Assembly (NCBI RefSeq): GCF_000576635.1
Contig: NZ_AVFL01000005.1
Coordinates: 124,001 to 188,000 of the forward strand
DNA: 64,000 nucleotides
Source: Skermanella stibiiresistens SB22
Lineage (GTDB): Bacteria; Pseudomonadota; Alphaproteobacteria; Azospirillales; Azospirillaceae
Reading direction: 5' to 3'
Position numbers and translations under genes: made by a program. The notes under the pieces were generated by a model, which was given only the letters and a program-made list of their open reading frames with translations, was not told the origin of the DNA and made no database searches. Positions 1-8,343 of this stretch are shown here, one piece after another. Within the stretch, counting starts at the first letter, position 1; each line of letters begins with the position of its first letter.

Positions 1-1107
1 ATCGGCGACCGGGATCTGGGCGTGTCGACCTGGAACGGCGACGAATGGAAGATCGGTGGCGGCACCACCTGGGGCTGGTACACGTACGATCCCGAGCTGA
101 ACCTGGTATATTACGGCACCGGCAACCCCGGCACCTGGAACCCGGCCCAGCGCGCCAAGGATGGCAAGCGGGAAGGCAGCGACAACAAGTGGTCGATGTC
201 GATCTTCGCCCGTGACGCCGACACCGGCGCCGTCAAATGGGTGTTCCAGAAGACCCCGTTCGACGAGTGGGACTATGATGGCGTCAACGAGAACATCCTC
301 GCGGACATCACCGTCAAGGGCAAGCCGGTCAAGGCCTTGGTCAACTTCGACCGCAACGGCTTCGGGTACACGCTGGACCGCGTGACCGGCGAGTTGCTGG
401 TCGCCGAGAAGTACGATCCCGCCGTCAATTGGGCGACGCATGTCGACATGAAGACCGGCCGTCCCGCCGTGGTCGACAAGTTCAGCACCTTCGCCAACGG
501 CACCGACACCAATTCCGAAGGCATCTGCCCGGCGGCGTTGGGGTCGAAGGACCAGCAGCCGGCCTCGTTCTCGCCGGACACCGGCATGTTCTACGTGCCG
601 ACCAACCACATCTGCATGGACTACGAGCCGTTCGAGGTCTCGTACAGCGCCGGTCAGCCCTATGTCGGCGCCACGCTGTCGATGTATCCGGCCCCGAACT
701 CGCATGGCGGCATGGGTAACTTCATCGCCTTCGACGCGACCACGGGCAAGATCGTCTGGTCCAAGCCGGAGCCGTTCGCGGTGTGGAGCGGCGCTTTGAC
801 CACCAAGGGTGGCGTCGGGTTCTACGGCACCCTGGAAGGCTTCCTGGTGGCGGTCGACCTGAAGGACGGCAAGGAGCTGTACCGCTTCAAGACGCCATCG
901 GGCATCATCGGCAACATCAACACCTTCGTGGCCGATGGCAAGCAGCACATCGCCGTGCTGTCGGGCATCGGCGGCTGGGCCGGCATCGGTCTGGCGGCTG
1001 GTCTGAACGACCCGCAAGCCGGCTTGGGCGCCGTCGGCGCGCACGCCTCGCTCGGCCAGTACACCAACCTGGGTGGCGTGCTCACCGTCTTCACCCTGCC
1101 GGATTGA
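1..1107 (+). CDS. xoxF: Lanthanide-dependent methanol dehydrogenase XoxF, C-terminal part (5' end outside window)
   Basis: PQQ-dependent periplasmic alcohol dehydrogenase that oxidises methanol and passes electrons to a cytochrome c. The frame is open from base 1, so about 368 C-terminal residues are visible and the N-terminus lies outside the window. The beta-propeller W-motif repeats are evident. The stretch [11 protein letters not shown] carries the catalytic-type Asp at 271-273 and a second Asp two residues later at 277-279. That extra Asp is the known lanthanide ligand of XoxF; calcium-type MxaF has Ala there. The cytochrome, XoxJ-like and CXXCW genes that follow on the same strand support the assignment. 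Another PQQ alcohol dehydrogenase such as ExaF is possible but less likely. Confidence 0.93.
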   Translation: MGDRDLGVSTWNGDEWKIGGGTTWGWYTYDPELNLVYYGTGNPGTWNPAQRAKDGKREGSDNKWSMSIFARDADTGAVKWVFQKTPFDEWDYDGVNENILADITVKGKPVKALVNFDRNGFGYTLDRVTGELLVAEKYDPAVNWATHVDMKTGRPAVVDKFSTFANGTDTNSEGICPAALGSKDQQPASFSPDTGMFYVPTNHICMDYEPFEVSYSAGQPYVGATLSMYPAPNSHGGMGNFIAFDATTGKIVWSKPEPFAVWSGALTTKGGVGFYGTLEGFLVAVDLKDGKELYRFKTPSGIIGNINTFVADGKQHIAVLSGIGGWAGIGLAAGLNDPQAGLGAVGAHASLGQYTNLGGVLTVFTLPD

Positions 1108-1121
1108 TCCGACGGGGAAAG

Positions 1122-1149
1122 GTCCCGCCGGCGGCAAATCCGGCGGGAC
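1122..1149 (+). terminator. Perfect stem-loop just downstream of xoxF
   Basis: GTCCCGCCGG at 1122-1131 and CCGGCGGGAC at 1140-1149 form a 10-bp perfect stem with an 8-base loop, 15 bases after the xoxF stop. No U-tract follows, so it is more likely an mRNA 3'-end stabiliser or a partial terminator than a strong intrinsic terminator. It is followed by a 13-base direct repeat, CCCGAAGACCAGA, at 1152-1164 and 1169-1181. Lower expression of the downstream genes relative to xoxF would fit; that is inference. Confidence 0.5.
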
Positions 1150-1266
1150 ATCCCGAAGACCAGATGTGCCCGAAGACCAGAAGTAATCGACGATCCGATA
1201 AATACTCCCGGTGCCCCGCTCCGCGAGGGGCGGTGCGCCGGCTCGCCTCACTGGAAATCCAACGCC

Positions 1267-1713
1267 ATGAATTTGTCTTTCCTGACGCGGGTCGCAGCCG
1301 CCGGCGCCGCTTTCTTCCTCCTCGCAGCCGGAACATCCCACGCCCAGGACGCCGAAGAGACGACGGACCCCTATGACAAGCCCTACATCGTCGAGGACGG
1401 CAAGGTCGATCAGGGGACCTACAACGGTTATCGGCGCTATCACTCCTCCTGCCACGTCTGCCACGGGCCGGACGGCTTGGGCGGTTCGTTCGCGCCGTCG
1501 CTGGTCGAGTCGCTGAAGTTCATCGACTACGACAAGTTCGCCGAGACGATCGCCAACGGCAAAGCCGAGAAGGGCTCCAGCGGGCAACGCGTCATGCCGT
1601 CCTTCGGCACCGACCAGAACGTGATGCTCTACATCAACGATATCTACGGCTACCTCAAGGCCCGGTCCGACGGAAAAATCGATCGCGGCCGTCCGGAACG
1701 CATCAAGAAGTGA
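1267..1713 (+). CDS. c-type cytochrome of the methanol oxidation cluster (XoxG-like)
   Basis: Predicted periplasmic electron acceptor for XoxF. The 148-residue product has an N-terminal signal peptide (residues 1 to about 26, ending SHAQ), one haem-binding CHVCH motif at residues 62-66, and a likely axial Met in RVMPSFG near residue 110. It resembles the family named c-type cytochrome, methanol metabolism-related, and lies directly after xoxF on the same strand. It is single-haem and short, so its equivalence to the canonical XoxG/MxaG cytochrome cL is by position and class rather than by alignment. Confidence 0.85.
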   Translation: MNLSFLTRVAAAGAAFFLLAAGTSHAQDAEETTDPYDKPYIVEDGKVDQGTYNGYRRYHSSCHVCHGPDGLGGSFAPSLVESLKFIDYDKFAETIANGKAEKGSSGQRVMPSFGTDQNVMLYINDIYGYLKARSDGKIDRGRPERIKK

Positions 1714-1736
1714 CGTCCGCGTCACGGAGATCCGAC

Positions 1737-2588
1737 ATGTCGTCACGAATCCCGTCCTCAAGAGTCCGCAAGACGATCGCGGCCGCCGTTTTGGCCGGAA
1801 CCGCGTGCCTCGCCCTGGCGGGGACCGCCCAAGCGGCTGAATTCGCCAAACCCGACGCCTTGCGCGTCTGCGCCGACGCCAACCTGCTGCCCTTCTCCAA
1901 CGACAAGCTGGAGGGGTTCGAGAACAAGATCGCCGCGATGATCGGGGAGGAACTGGGCGTTCCCGTGGTCTACACGTGGTGGCCGCAGACGATCGGCTTC
2001 GTCCGCAACACGCTGCGCGAACGAAAATGCGATCTGGTGATGGGTGCCGCGTCGGGCGAGGGCCTGATGCAGAACACCAATCCCTATTACCGCTCGGTCT
2101 ATAGCCTGGTCTACCGGGAGAACTCCGGGGTCAAGGCGACCTCGGTCGCCGATCCGGCCCTGCACGACATGCGCTTCGGCATCGTCACCAAGACGCCGGG
2201 CGCGACACTGGCCGTCAAGAGCAGGCTCACCAACCTGGAGCCCTACGAGCTCGATGTGGACACCCGGCTGGACAATCCGGCCCGGCGGGCGATCGAGGAC
2301 GTGTCCTCCGGCAAGATCGACGCCACCGTGATCTGGGGACCGATCGCCGGCTACTTCGCGAGCGTCCAGCCGACCAAGCTGACGGTCGTGCCGCTGGTCG
2401 ACGAGCGGGGCACCCGCGTCGACTTCTCCATCACCATGGGTGTCCGCAACGACGAGCCGGACTGGAAACACTGGCTGAACGACTTCATCCAGCGTCGCCA
2501 AGGCGATATCAACACGGTGCTCGCCCAATACCATGTGCCGTTGCTGACCTCGAGCGGACAACTCCAATCGGCCAGCGCCGCCCAGTGA
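1737..2588 (+). CDS. xoxJ: XoxJ-like periplasmic binding protein associated with quinoprotein dehydrogenase
   Basis: Extracellular solute-binding family 3 fold of 283 residues with a signal peptide cleaved near AQAAEF. It matches the quinoprotein dehydrogenase-associated putative substrate-binding protein family (MoxJ/XoxJ), whose members sit next to methanol dehydrogenase genes and are proposed to help assemble or activate the enzyme. I chose the ATG at 1737 because it has a GGAG Shine-Dalgarno and gives a clean signal peptide; an upstream in-frame GTG at 1710 overlaps the cytochrome stop. No ABC permease or ATPase gene is adjacent, which fits a non-transport role. Confidence 0.87.
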   Translation: MSSRIPSSRVRKTIAAAVLAGTACLALAGTAQAAEFAKPDALRVCADANLLPFSNDKLEGFENKIAAMIGEELGVPVVYTWWPQTIGFVRNTLRERKCDLVMGAASGEGLMQNTNPYYRSVYSLVYRENSGVKATSVADPALHDMRFGIVTKTPGATLAVKSRLTNLEPYELDVDTRLDNPARRAIEDVSSGKIDATVIWGPIAGYFASVQPTKLTVVPLVDERGTRVDFSITMGVRNDEPDWKHWLNDFIQRRQGDINTVLAQYHVPLLTSSGQLQSASAAQ

Positions 2589-3148
2589 CCCGGCCGACCA
2601 TCGCCGCCGCGCTGGTCGCGGTGGCGATGGTCCTCTCGGCCGTTAACACAGCCGCGGCTGTGGATTACAGGATGTCCGACTATCGGGCGCCGACACCGGA
2701 GACGGTGCCCGGCGCCGTCACCGTGACCACCGCCCAGGTCGAGGCTATGGCTCGGTCAGGCGAGCCCATCCTGATCGACGTCTACCCCGCCCCGCCCCGT
2801 CCCGCCGCCATGCCGGCTGACTCGATCTGGCTGCCGAAGGCGCGCCGGACCCTGCGGGGAGCCGTCTGGCTGCCCAATGTGGGCTATGGCGCGCTGTCGG
2901 CGGACATGGAACGGTATTTCCTCGACAATCTGGAACGGTTGACCGGTGGCGATCGCGGCCGCGTGGTGGTGTTCTTCTGCGAACCCGAGTGTTGGATGTC
3001 GTGGAACGCGGCGCTCCGCGCGGTGGAGCATGGCTACACGGATGTTCGCTATTATCCCGAGGGCGCCGGTGGCTGGGCGGCGGCTGGCCATCCCTTGGAG
3101 GATGTCCAGCCTGAAGGGGACGCGGATGCCGCCACCGGCAAGCCCTGA
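2585..3148 (+). CDS. PQQ-dependent catabolism-associated CXXCW protein (rhodanese-like)
   Basis: The 187-residue exported protein begins at a GTG that overlaps the xoxJ stop by 4 bases, indicating translational coupling. It has a signal peptide (to about residue 26), a rhodanese-like fold and a CEPECW motif at residues 132-137. That motif defines the CXXCW family that co-occurs with PQQ alcohol dehydrogenases. The family's biochemical role is unknown; a redox or sulfur-relay function alongside the SoxYZ-like carrier in this locus is inferred. The gene converges on the next gene with only 7 bases between them. Confidence 0.85.
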   Translation: MTRPTIAAALVAVAMVLSAVNTAAAVDYRMSDYRAPTPETVPGAVTVTTAQVEAMARSGEPILIDVYPAPPRPAAMPADSIWLPKARRTLRGAVWLPNVGYGALSADMERYFLDNLERLTGGDRGRVVVFFCEPECWMSWNAALRAVEHGYTDVRYYPEGAGGWAAAGHPLEDVQPEGDADAATGKP

Positions 3149-3155
3149 GGTGCCC

Positions 3156-3797
3156 CTAATCCATCTCGTTGGCGATGGCCCGCGCCAGTTGACCGACCCG
3201 GCGCTCGACGATGACGGGCTGTTCGCACAGCGCGCCCTGGGAGCGGTGCCGTTCCTCGATGATCCTGCGCTGCCAGGCCAAACGGTCGGAGAGTTCGCGG
3301 ACCTTGGCCTCGTCGCGGGGCGAGGCGGTGCGGGCTTGATCCAATTCGGTGACCGTCCTCGTCATGCTCGCGATCTGGGCCTTCTGCGCGCCGTCGAACT
3401 TGCGGATGGCGTCGATCGCCCGGCTCCGCGCCCGATTCGCCTCGTCGAAGATGCCGGCGAACAGGGCGGTCAGCGTCTCGTTCCGGTTGGCCTTGAGGGA
3501 TTGGGCGAAGCTCTCGACCGCGGCCGTGGCGTCGTCGTCGGACGTCGACCTGGACAAGACCTTCGGGGCGAGCGAGGCGATGTCGCTGTTGTCGGCCCAG
3601 GTTTTCAGGTGGTCCTCGACTGGAGGTCCCGCCCAGATCGTCGCCGGGGAGAGGGTCGGCACGAAGACTTGGACGCAAGGCCAATCGGGAGGCGTGTCGA
3701 CGCGCGTTTGCGCCACGGCCGGGATCGCTGGGGCCGCGAGGCACGCCGCCAGGGCGCAAAGCTTGAGGCCGCCCCTCATCGAAAACTCGAAACGCAT
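3156..3797 (-). CDS. Exported hypothetical protein of the XoxF locus
   Basis: I do not recognise a family. The product is 213 residues with a signal peptide ending near PAVAQ, followed by a WPCVQVFVPTLSPATIW stretch and a long helical, charged C-terminal half (about residues 90-200) suggestive of coiled coil. The ATG at 3797 has a GAGGGAG ribosome site; a longer in-frame start at 3875 would overlap the divergent gene. It is embedded between confirmed quinoprotein-associated genes, so a periplasmic role in methanol oxidation or PQQ-enzyme maturation is a reasonable guess from position only. Confidence 0.7.
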   Translation of the reverse strand: MRFEFSMRGGLKLCALAACLAAPAIPAVAQTRVDTPPDWPCVQVFVPTLSPATIWAGPPVEDHLKTWADNSDIASLAPKVLSRSTSDDDATAAVESFAQSLKANRNETLTALFAGIFDEANRARSRAIDAIRKFDGAQKAQIASMTRTVTELDQARTASPRDEAKVRELSDRLAWQRRIIEERHRSQGALCEQPVIVERRVGQLARAIANEMD

Positions 3798-3868
3798 GTC
3801 TCTCCCTCGAACCATTCTTGGTTTTCCGATCGCTCTCATCCGATCGCTGTCAAAGGAAGCATACACCG

Positions 3869-4384
3869 ATGCCACGGCTGAATCCGCTGCTGATCGCCCT
3901 GATGACGGCCACAGGCCTCGTCACCAGCCCCGCGTTTGCCGCACCGGCCGGCAAGCCGCTGCCCGCCGCGGTGTTCGAGATCGAACTGGTCGATACCAGC
4001 GGCGAGGCCTCGTCCCAGGCGCAAAAGGAGCGCATCGAGGCCACCACCGCGGCGCTACGGGAGAAACTCACCGAAACGGGCTATTTCCAACCGGTCGATC
4101 TGGCGCCCGCCTCCGGCAAGATCGCGGGGCTGAAATCCTGCGAGCAATGCCTGCTCGGCGTGGCCAAGGACATGGGCGCGGAAGTCGCGGTGCTGGGCAA
4201 GGTCAACAAGATCAGCACGTTGATCCTGAGCATGGACATCACGGTCCGCGATGTCTCGGATGGCAAGGTGACGGCGCGTGGCACCGCCGACATCCGCGGC
4301 GATAACGACAGGTCATGGCTCCGCGGGATGGAATGGCTGGTCCAGCACCGCATCATTCCCCAGGAAAACCGCGCGCCTCGGTGA
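3869..4384 (+). CDS. Exported hypothetical protein, DUF2380/DUF3280-like
   Basis: A 171-residue exported protein with a signal peptide cleaved after PAFAA. The ATG at 3869 is preceded by AAAGGAAG, and translation from it gives a standard signal sequence; the upstream in-frame ATG at 3818 does not. Two Cys in KSCEQCLLG near residue 90 resemble a CxxC pair. The fold pattern (alternating strands, DVSDGKV turn) recalls small conserved proteins of unknown function found beside methanol dehydrogenase genes; the domain number is from memory and uncertain. It is transcribed divergently from the 3156-3797 gene. Confidence 0.72.
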   Translation: MPRLNPLLIALMTATGLVTSPAFAAPAGKPLPAAVFEIELVDTSGEASSQAQKERIEATTAALREKLTETGYFQPVDLAPASGKIAGLKSCEQCLLGVAKDMGAEVAVLGKVNKISTLILSMDITVRDVSDGKVTARGTADIRGDNDRSWLRGMEWLVQHRIIPQENRAPR

Positions 4385-4439
4385 GTTCGAGGCGCGCGGG
4401 GATCTTGGGGCGCGCGGATCTTGTACCGCGAAGACCGGG

Positions 4440-4799
4440 TTACTGCTTGGCGCCGCCTTGGGTGGTCGGCTCCGGCGGGCGTTCCTGCGTTCCGATGGTG
4501 CCTTGGCGCTGGACCGGCAAGGAATTGGCGGCATCACCCTTGGGGCCGAACTGCATGCCGCCCTCGGTGCCGCCGCCGGTGGCGGCCTTGGCCTCGTCCT
4601 CGGCGTTCTTGTTGGCTCCCGACAGCTTGCCGCTCTGCTCCGCCGGCTTGGGCGCCTGCTGATCGGTACCCACGGTGCCCTGCCGCTCCTGCATCAGGCT
4701 CGGCTGCTGGGAGTTGGTCTGCTGGGCCGCGGCGATCGAAGCGCCACCCAAAGTCAACGCCAAGCCCAGGGCGATACCGGAAATCCTTGTCGCACGCAT
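4440..4799 (-). CDS. Small exported low-complexity protein
   Basis: A 119-residue product with a signal peptide ending SIAAAQ. The rest is rich in Gln, Gly, Pro and Thr and has no cysteine. It contains two similar blocks, RQGTVGTDQQAPKP and RQGTIGTQERPPEP, around residues 39-52 and 98-111, so it is internally repetitive. The ATG at 4799 has a strong GGAGGA site; the long open frame reaching 5360 is an upstream extension that runs antisense to the next gene. Function is unknown; it lies in the XoxF locus and is divergent from the four-cysteine protein gene. Confidence 0.65.
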   Translation of the reverse strand: MRATRISGIALGLALTLGGASIAAAQQTNSQQPSLMQERQGTVGTDQQAPKPAEQSGKLSGANKNAEDEAKAATGGGTEGGMQFGPKGDAANSLPVQRQGTIGTQERPPEPTTQGGAKQ

Positions 4800-4931
4800 G
4801 AACGTCCTCCAGATCCATTGTTGGTATCCGACGGTCCACGCCCCCCGGGGGGTCGCGCCATCGTCACGCATCCTCAACACGGCAAGCGCTGTTTCATCAC
4901 GAACGGACGACTGCGGTGGCTCGTTGGATGC

Positions 4932-4940
4932 TGCTATAAC
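4932..4940 (+). promoter_or_regulatory. Possible extended -10 promoter for the four-cysteine protein gene
   Basis: TGCTATAAC at 4932-4940 matches an extended -10 element (TGnTATAAT) and lies 40 bases before the ATG at 4980. No convincing -35 box is visible. A 12-base perfect palindrome CCCCCCGGGGGG at 4841-4852 also lies in this divergent intergenic region. Confidence 0.35.
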
Positions 4941-4979
4941 GGCTGAAATCGAAGACCGATAAGAAAGGGAGAAATCGCC

Positions 4980-5363
4980 ATGAGACTGGCAACCATCGCT
5001 CTGGCGACCGCGCTGGCCTTGACCGCCTTGGGAGGGATCAACGGGGTGGCCCGCGCGCAGGACGCGCCCTCGACCACCGATCCGCACGACTATCCAACGC
5101 CGACACGCGTCGACTACGTGATCGGCTGCATGGCGTCCAACGGGCAGACGCACGAGGCCATGGAACGATGCTCGTGCAGCATCGACCACATCGCCAAAGA
5201 AATACCCTACACCAGCTTCGTCCAGTTGGAGACCATCCGCAGGATGCAGGACCAGCCAGGCGAGCGTGCCATGCTGTTCCGAGGCGTCGGCTGGATCAAG
5301 GACCTCCAGGACCGCTTCCGGCTGGCGCAGGTGGAGGCGGACCTGGAATGCTTTCCCCAATAG
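4980..5363 (+). CDS. Small exported four-cysteine protein of the XoxF locus
   Basis: A 127-residue product with a signal peptide ending ARAQ. The mature part has four Cys: VIGCMASN near residue 50, CSCS near residues 64-66, and LECFPQ at the C-terminus. That arrangement could form disulfides or bind a metal. The ATG at 4980 is preceded by AAAGGGAG. I recall no characterised homologue. Its export and its setting among PQQ-associated genes suggest a periplasmic accessory role in methanol oxidation, but nothing in the sequence fixes the activity. Confidence 0.75.
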   Translation: MRLATIALATALALTALGGINGVARAQDAPSTTDPHDYPTPTRVDYVIGCMASNGQTHEAMERCSCSIDHIAKEIPYTSFVQLETIRRMQDQPGERAMLFRGVGWIKDLQDRFRLAQVEADLECFPQ

Positions 5364-5381
5364 GGGCCCGGTTGGAGCGCC

Positions 5382-6245
5382 TCAGCTGGCGGGCTGGGGC
5401 GTCACCGGCCACTCGCCGGTATAGACGTCGTCCTTGCTGTCCAGAACCTGGACATCCAGCTCCCCCGCGGCCTTCGGCACGAAGGTGAAGTGCAGGCTGG
5501 GATCCTCGCTGAGGGAGATGTCGGTTTCGACATCCATCACCGGCTGGCCGGCGTAGCTGACCTTGATCGACTTGACGAAATAGGGCGGCACGTAGGTGCG
5601 CGAGATCTGGTCGAACTGCATGCCGCTGTGGTTGGGATGGCTGACCAGCAGTTGCGCGGTCACCGGGGTGCCGACCGGCAGGGACTGGGGCAGGTTCATC
5701 CTCATCTTGCCCAGCCGGGCCATCGCCTGCTCGGGGTTCTTCATGGCTGGGGCGGAACAGCCTCCCGCCGCCTTGACATAGCGTTCGGCGCTGAACAGCC
5801 TGCCGTCGCTGGTCTCGGCGACGGCGTGGATCAGGGTGTATTCGTTGACCCGGACGCGGGTGCTGATCTCCACGCCTCCCCCGCCCGCCTCGTCGAACAG
5901 GTGGAACTTGCCGGCGAGCGGCACCGGGTTGCCGTCGATCAGCAGCGTCACGGTCTTGATCGACCAGCCGGCGTCCCGTGGGACGGTGGCCTTGACCGAA
6001 ACCGGCACCAGCGCCGCGTCCTGCGCCCGATAGGGCGCCTCCAGCGTGATGAAGGCTGCGCCGTCCTCGATCTTCCGGTCCGGGAAGTAGATCTCGCGCA
6101 CGTTTTCCCAGCGCTCGTAATCGTCGGGCTTGGCGTCGCCGGAGCGCGACGTCGCGGTCTGGGCCACAGCCACGCCCGTTGTCATCGCCAGTGCGACGAC
6201 GGCCGCCGTCAGTCGCACGTGGGGGCGCTTCACTCTCAGGGACAT
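5382..6245 (-). CDS. Quinoprotein dehydrogenase-associated SoxYZ-like carrier
   Basis: A 287-residue exported protein fusing SoxY-like and SoxZ-like halves. The SoxY-like half ends in KAAGGCSAP, where the Cys corresponds to the carrier cysteine of the SoxY swinging arm (GGCG in SoxY). The SoxZ-like half (about residues 175-280) contains LLVSHPNHSGMQ and the immunoglobulin-like strands of SoxZ. The family occurs next to PQQ alcohol dehydrogenases; its cargo is unknown. The signal peptide ends near AVAQ. It is followed upstream, on the same strand, by the metallo-hydrolase gene, its usual partner. Confidence 0.85.
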   Translation of the reverse strand: MSLRVKRPHVRLTAAVVALAMTTGVAVAQTATSRSGDAKPDDYERWENVREIYFPDRKIEDGAAFITLEAPYRAQDAALVPVSVKATVPRDAGWSIKTVTLLIDGNPVPLAGKFHLFDEAGGGGVEISTRVRVNEYTLIHAVAETSDGRLFSAERYVKAAGGCSAPAMKNPEQAMARLGKMRMNLPQSLPVGTPVTAQLLVSHPNHSGMQFDQISRTYVPPYFVKSIKVSYAGQPVMDVETDISLSEDPSLHFTFVPKAAGELDVQVLDSKDDVYTGEWPVTPQPAS

Positions 6246-6288
6246 GGCGTCATCCTCCAGGTTTCCCGTTCTACTTCAATTTCCACTT

Positions 6289-7209
6289 CTATTCCCATTC
6301 CAGTTCGGCGAAGACGGTCACCGCGTTGCGCGGGTTGTCCTCGTCGAACAGGTTCCAGTGTTGGCGTTCCGACGCCGCCGCCTCCACCGAGGCGCGCTCT
6401 ATCGTGCCGCCCTCCTTTTGGAGAGCGCGGATGTCACCGACAAGGGTGTTCAGGTAGCGAAGCGTGTCCGCCGCTCCGTCCGGCCAGGGCGCCGACGCCG
6501 GACCATGGCCGGGAACCACGCGGGCGGCGGGCATCGCGGTCAACTTGTCCAGGTCGCGCAGCCAGCCGAGCGCGCTGCCGTCGACCGTCGGCAGCCGGCG
6601 CTGGAACACCAGGTCGCCGGCGAACAGCGTGCCGGTCGTCCGGTCCATCACGGTCAGGTCGTTGTTGGTGTGCCCGGCCGGCCATGCCACCAGTTCGATC
6701 GGGCGCCCGCCCAGATCCAGCTCGCGCTTGTCCCCGACCGTCAGGGTAGGCGGGACCATGACGGCCTTGTCGGCTTCCTCCGCCCCCAGATCCTCCTCCA
6801 GTCGCCGCTGATAGGCGTCGGCGCGGCCCATCAAGGCGGACTGGTAATTGGCGTGCGCGACGAAATCGGGACGATCATCGAGGAAGGCGCCGTTGCCGAA
6901 CACATGGTCGGGGTGCATGTGGGTGTTGATCACGTAGCGGATCGGCAGTGAGGTGCGTTGGCGGATCGCGTCGCGGAGGTCCCGGGCCAGGGCGGGCGAG
7001 TTGCCGGTGTCGATCACCGCGACCGCGTCGGCGCCGATGATGAAACCCATGTTGGCGACATCGCCCTTGTTGGACCGATCGGCGTATGCCGCGACACCGA
7101 CATGGACGAACACGCCAGCGGCGACCTCCTCCACCGGCAAGGGAGCGGCGGCCGCCGGAAGCGACCCGGCTATGCGGAAGAGGATGATGGCTCCGATCAA
7201 TGCCTTCAT
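6289..7209 (-). CDS. Quinoprotein relay system zinc metallo-hydrolase (MBL fold)
   Basis: A metallo-beta-lactamase-fold hydrolase of 306 residues with an N-terminal signal peptide (ending AAAAP). Zinc ligands are visible: HMHPDH at residues 97-102, AGH with H180, AGD with D199 and PGHG with H235. Such SoxH-like hydrolases accompany the SoxYZ-like carrier in PQQ dehydrogenase loci, and the carrier gene follows 43 bases downstream here. The substrate is unknown. ATG 7209 is used; ATG 7221 adds four residues and is equally possible, and neither has a clear ribosome site. Confidence 0.83.
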   Translation of the reverse strand: MKALIGAIILFRIAGSLPAAAAPLPVEEVAAGVFVHVGVAAYADRSNKGDVANMGFIIGADAVAVIDTGNSPALARDLRDAIRQRTSLPIRYVINTHMHPDHVFGNGAFLDDRPDFVAHANYQSALMGRADAYQRRLEEDLGAEEADKAVMVPPTLTVGDKRELDLGGRPIELVAWPAGHTNNDLTVMDRTTGTLFAGDLVFQRRLPTVDGSALGWLRDLDKLTAMPAARVVPGHGPASAPWPDGAADTLRYLNTLVGDIRALQKEGGTIERASVEAAASERQHWNLFDEDNPRNAVTVFAELEWE

Positions 7210-7329
7210 GTTAGGTAACATAGTGGATGACGAGCTCGGGACAAAGCATCTCGATCTGTAAAAAGGGCAACCAATAGCCCTGAATATTGCAGTTGCGAAG
7301 AAAACGAACGCAGTGGAGGAAGATAGAGG

Positions 7330-8316
7330 ATGTTCCCAGATAAGAGTTCGATCGCCGCGGCGGTGCTGCTGACGGCCATCGCCCTGCCGGCCATGTCCCA
7401 TCCGGCGGGAGCCGAGACGATCTATGTCTCCAACGAGAAGGATAACACGGTCTCGGTGATCGACGGCGAGACCCTGAAGGTGACCGCCACGATCAAGACC
7501 GGCCGCCGGCCGCGCGGCATCGTGCTCAGCACCGACATGACCAAGCTCTATGTCTGCGTCGGCGACGACGACCGGGTCGACGTGGTCGACCTCAACACGC
7601 GCAAGGTGATTGGCCGCCTGCCCTCCGGCCCCGATCCGGAGCTGCTGGCCTTGCACCCCGACGGCCATCACCTTTACGTCGCCAACGAGGACGACAACAT
7701 GGTGACGGTGGTGGACGTCGACACCAAGAAGATGCTCAACGAGATCCAGGTCGGCGTCGAGCCGGAGGGCATGGGCATCAGCCCGGACGGCACCCTGCTG
7801 GTGAACACGTCCGAAACCACCAACATGGCCCACTTCATCGACACCAAGAGCCGGGAGATCGTCGCCAACGTGCTGGTCGACAGCAGGCCGCGGGTCGCGG
7901 AATTCACCCCCGACAGCAAGCAGGTCTGGGTATCGGCGGAGATCGGCGGGACGGTCAGCGTGATCGAGTCCGGCGGGAAGAAGGTGATCCACAAGATCCG
8001 CTTCGAGATCCCCGGCGTGTCGAACGAGTCGATCCAGCCAGTCGGCATGAAGTTCACCAAGGACGGCAAGCGGGCCTTCGTGGCGCTGGGGCCGGCCAAC
8101 CGGGTGGCGGAGATCGACCCGGCGACCTTCGAGGTCAAGAAGTACTATCTGGTCGGCCAGCGCGTCTGGAACTTGGCGCTCGGCCAGAACGAGACCCGTC
8201 TCTACACCACCAACGGCGTCAGCAGCGACGTCTCGGTGATCGACCTGGAGCGCGAGAAGGTGATCAAGTCGTTGACGGTCGGCCGCGCGCCCTGGGGTGT
8301 CGCCGTCAAGCCCTGA
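7330..8316 (+). CDS. PQQ-dependent catabolism-associated YVTN beta-propeller protein
   Basis: A 328-residue exported protein with a signal peptide ending near AGAET and successive YVSNEKDNTVSVID-type blades across the whole chain. This is the beta-propeller family that accompanies PQQ-dependent alcohol oxidation genes. Its molecular role is not established; binding or scaffolding is typical of the fold. The start ATG has GGAGGA 10-15 bases upstream. It is divergent from the metallo-hydrolase gene and closes the XoxF locus; ribF converges on it 27 bases downstream. Confidence 0.87.
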   Translation: MFPDKSSIAAAVLLTAIALPAMSHPAGAETIYVSNEKDNTVSVIDGETLKVTATIKTGRRPRGIVLSTDMTKLYVCVGDDDRVDVVDLNTRKVIGRLPSGPDPELLALHPDGHHLYVANEDDNMVTVVDVDTKKMLNEIQVGVEPEGMGISPDGTLLVNTSETTNMAHFIDTKSREIVANVLVDSRPRVAEFTPDSKQVWVSAEIGGTVSVIESGGKKVIHKIRFEIPGVSNESIQPVGMKFTKDGKRAFVALGPANRVAEIDPATFEVKKYYLVGQRVWNLALGQNETRLYTTNGVSSDVSVIDLEREKVIKSLTVGRAPWGVAVKP

Positions 8317-8343
8317 CGTTTGCCGAGCCGCTTGCCGTCCGCC

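Noticed and set aside
2946-3881. 311-codon plus-strand frame overlapping the CXXCW gene and the next minus-strand gene
   Set aside because: It overlaps two convergent, better supported exported-protein genes and its translation has no signal peptide or domain.
4841-4852. CCCCCCGGGGGG palindrome
   Set aside because: A short GC-only palindrome is easily met by chance in such GC-rich DNA and no second copy was seen.
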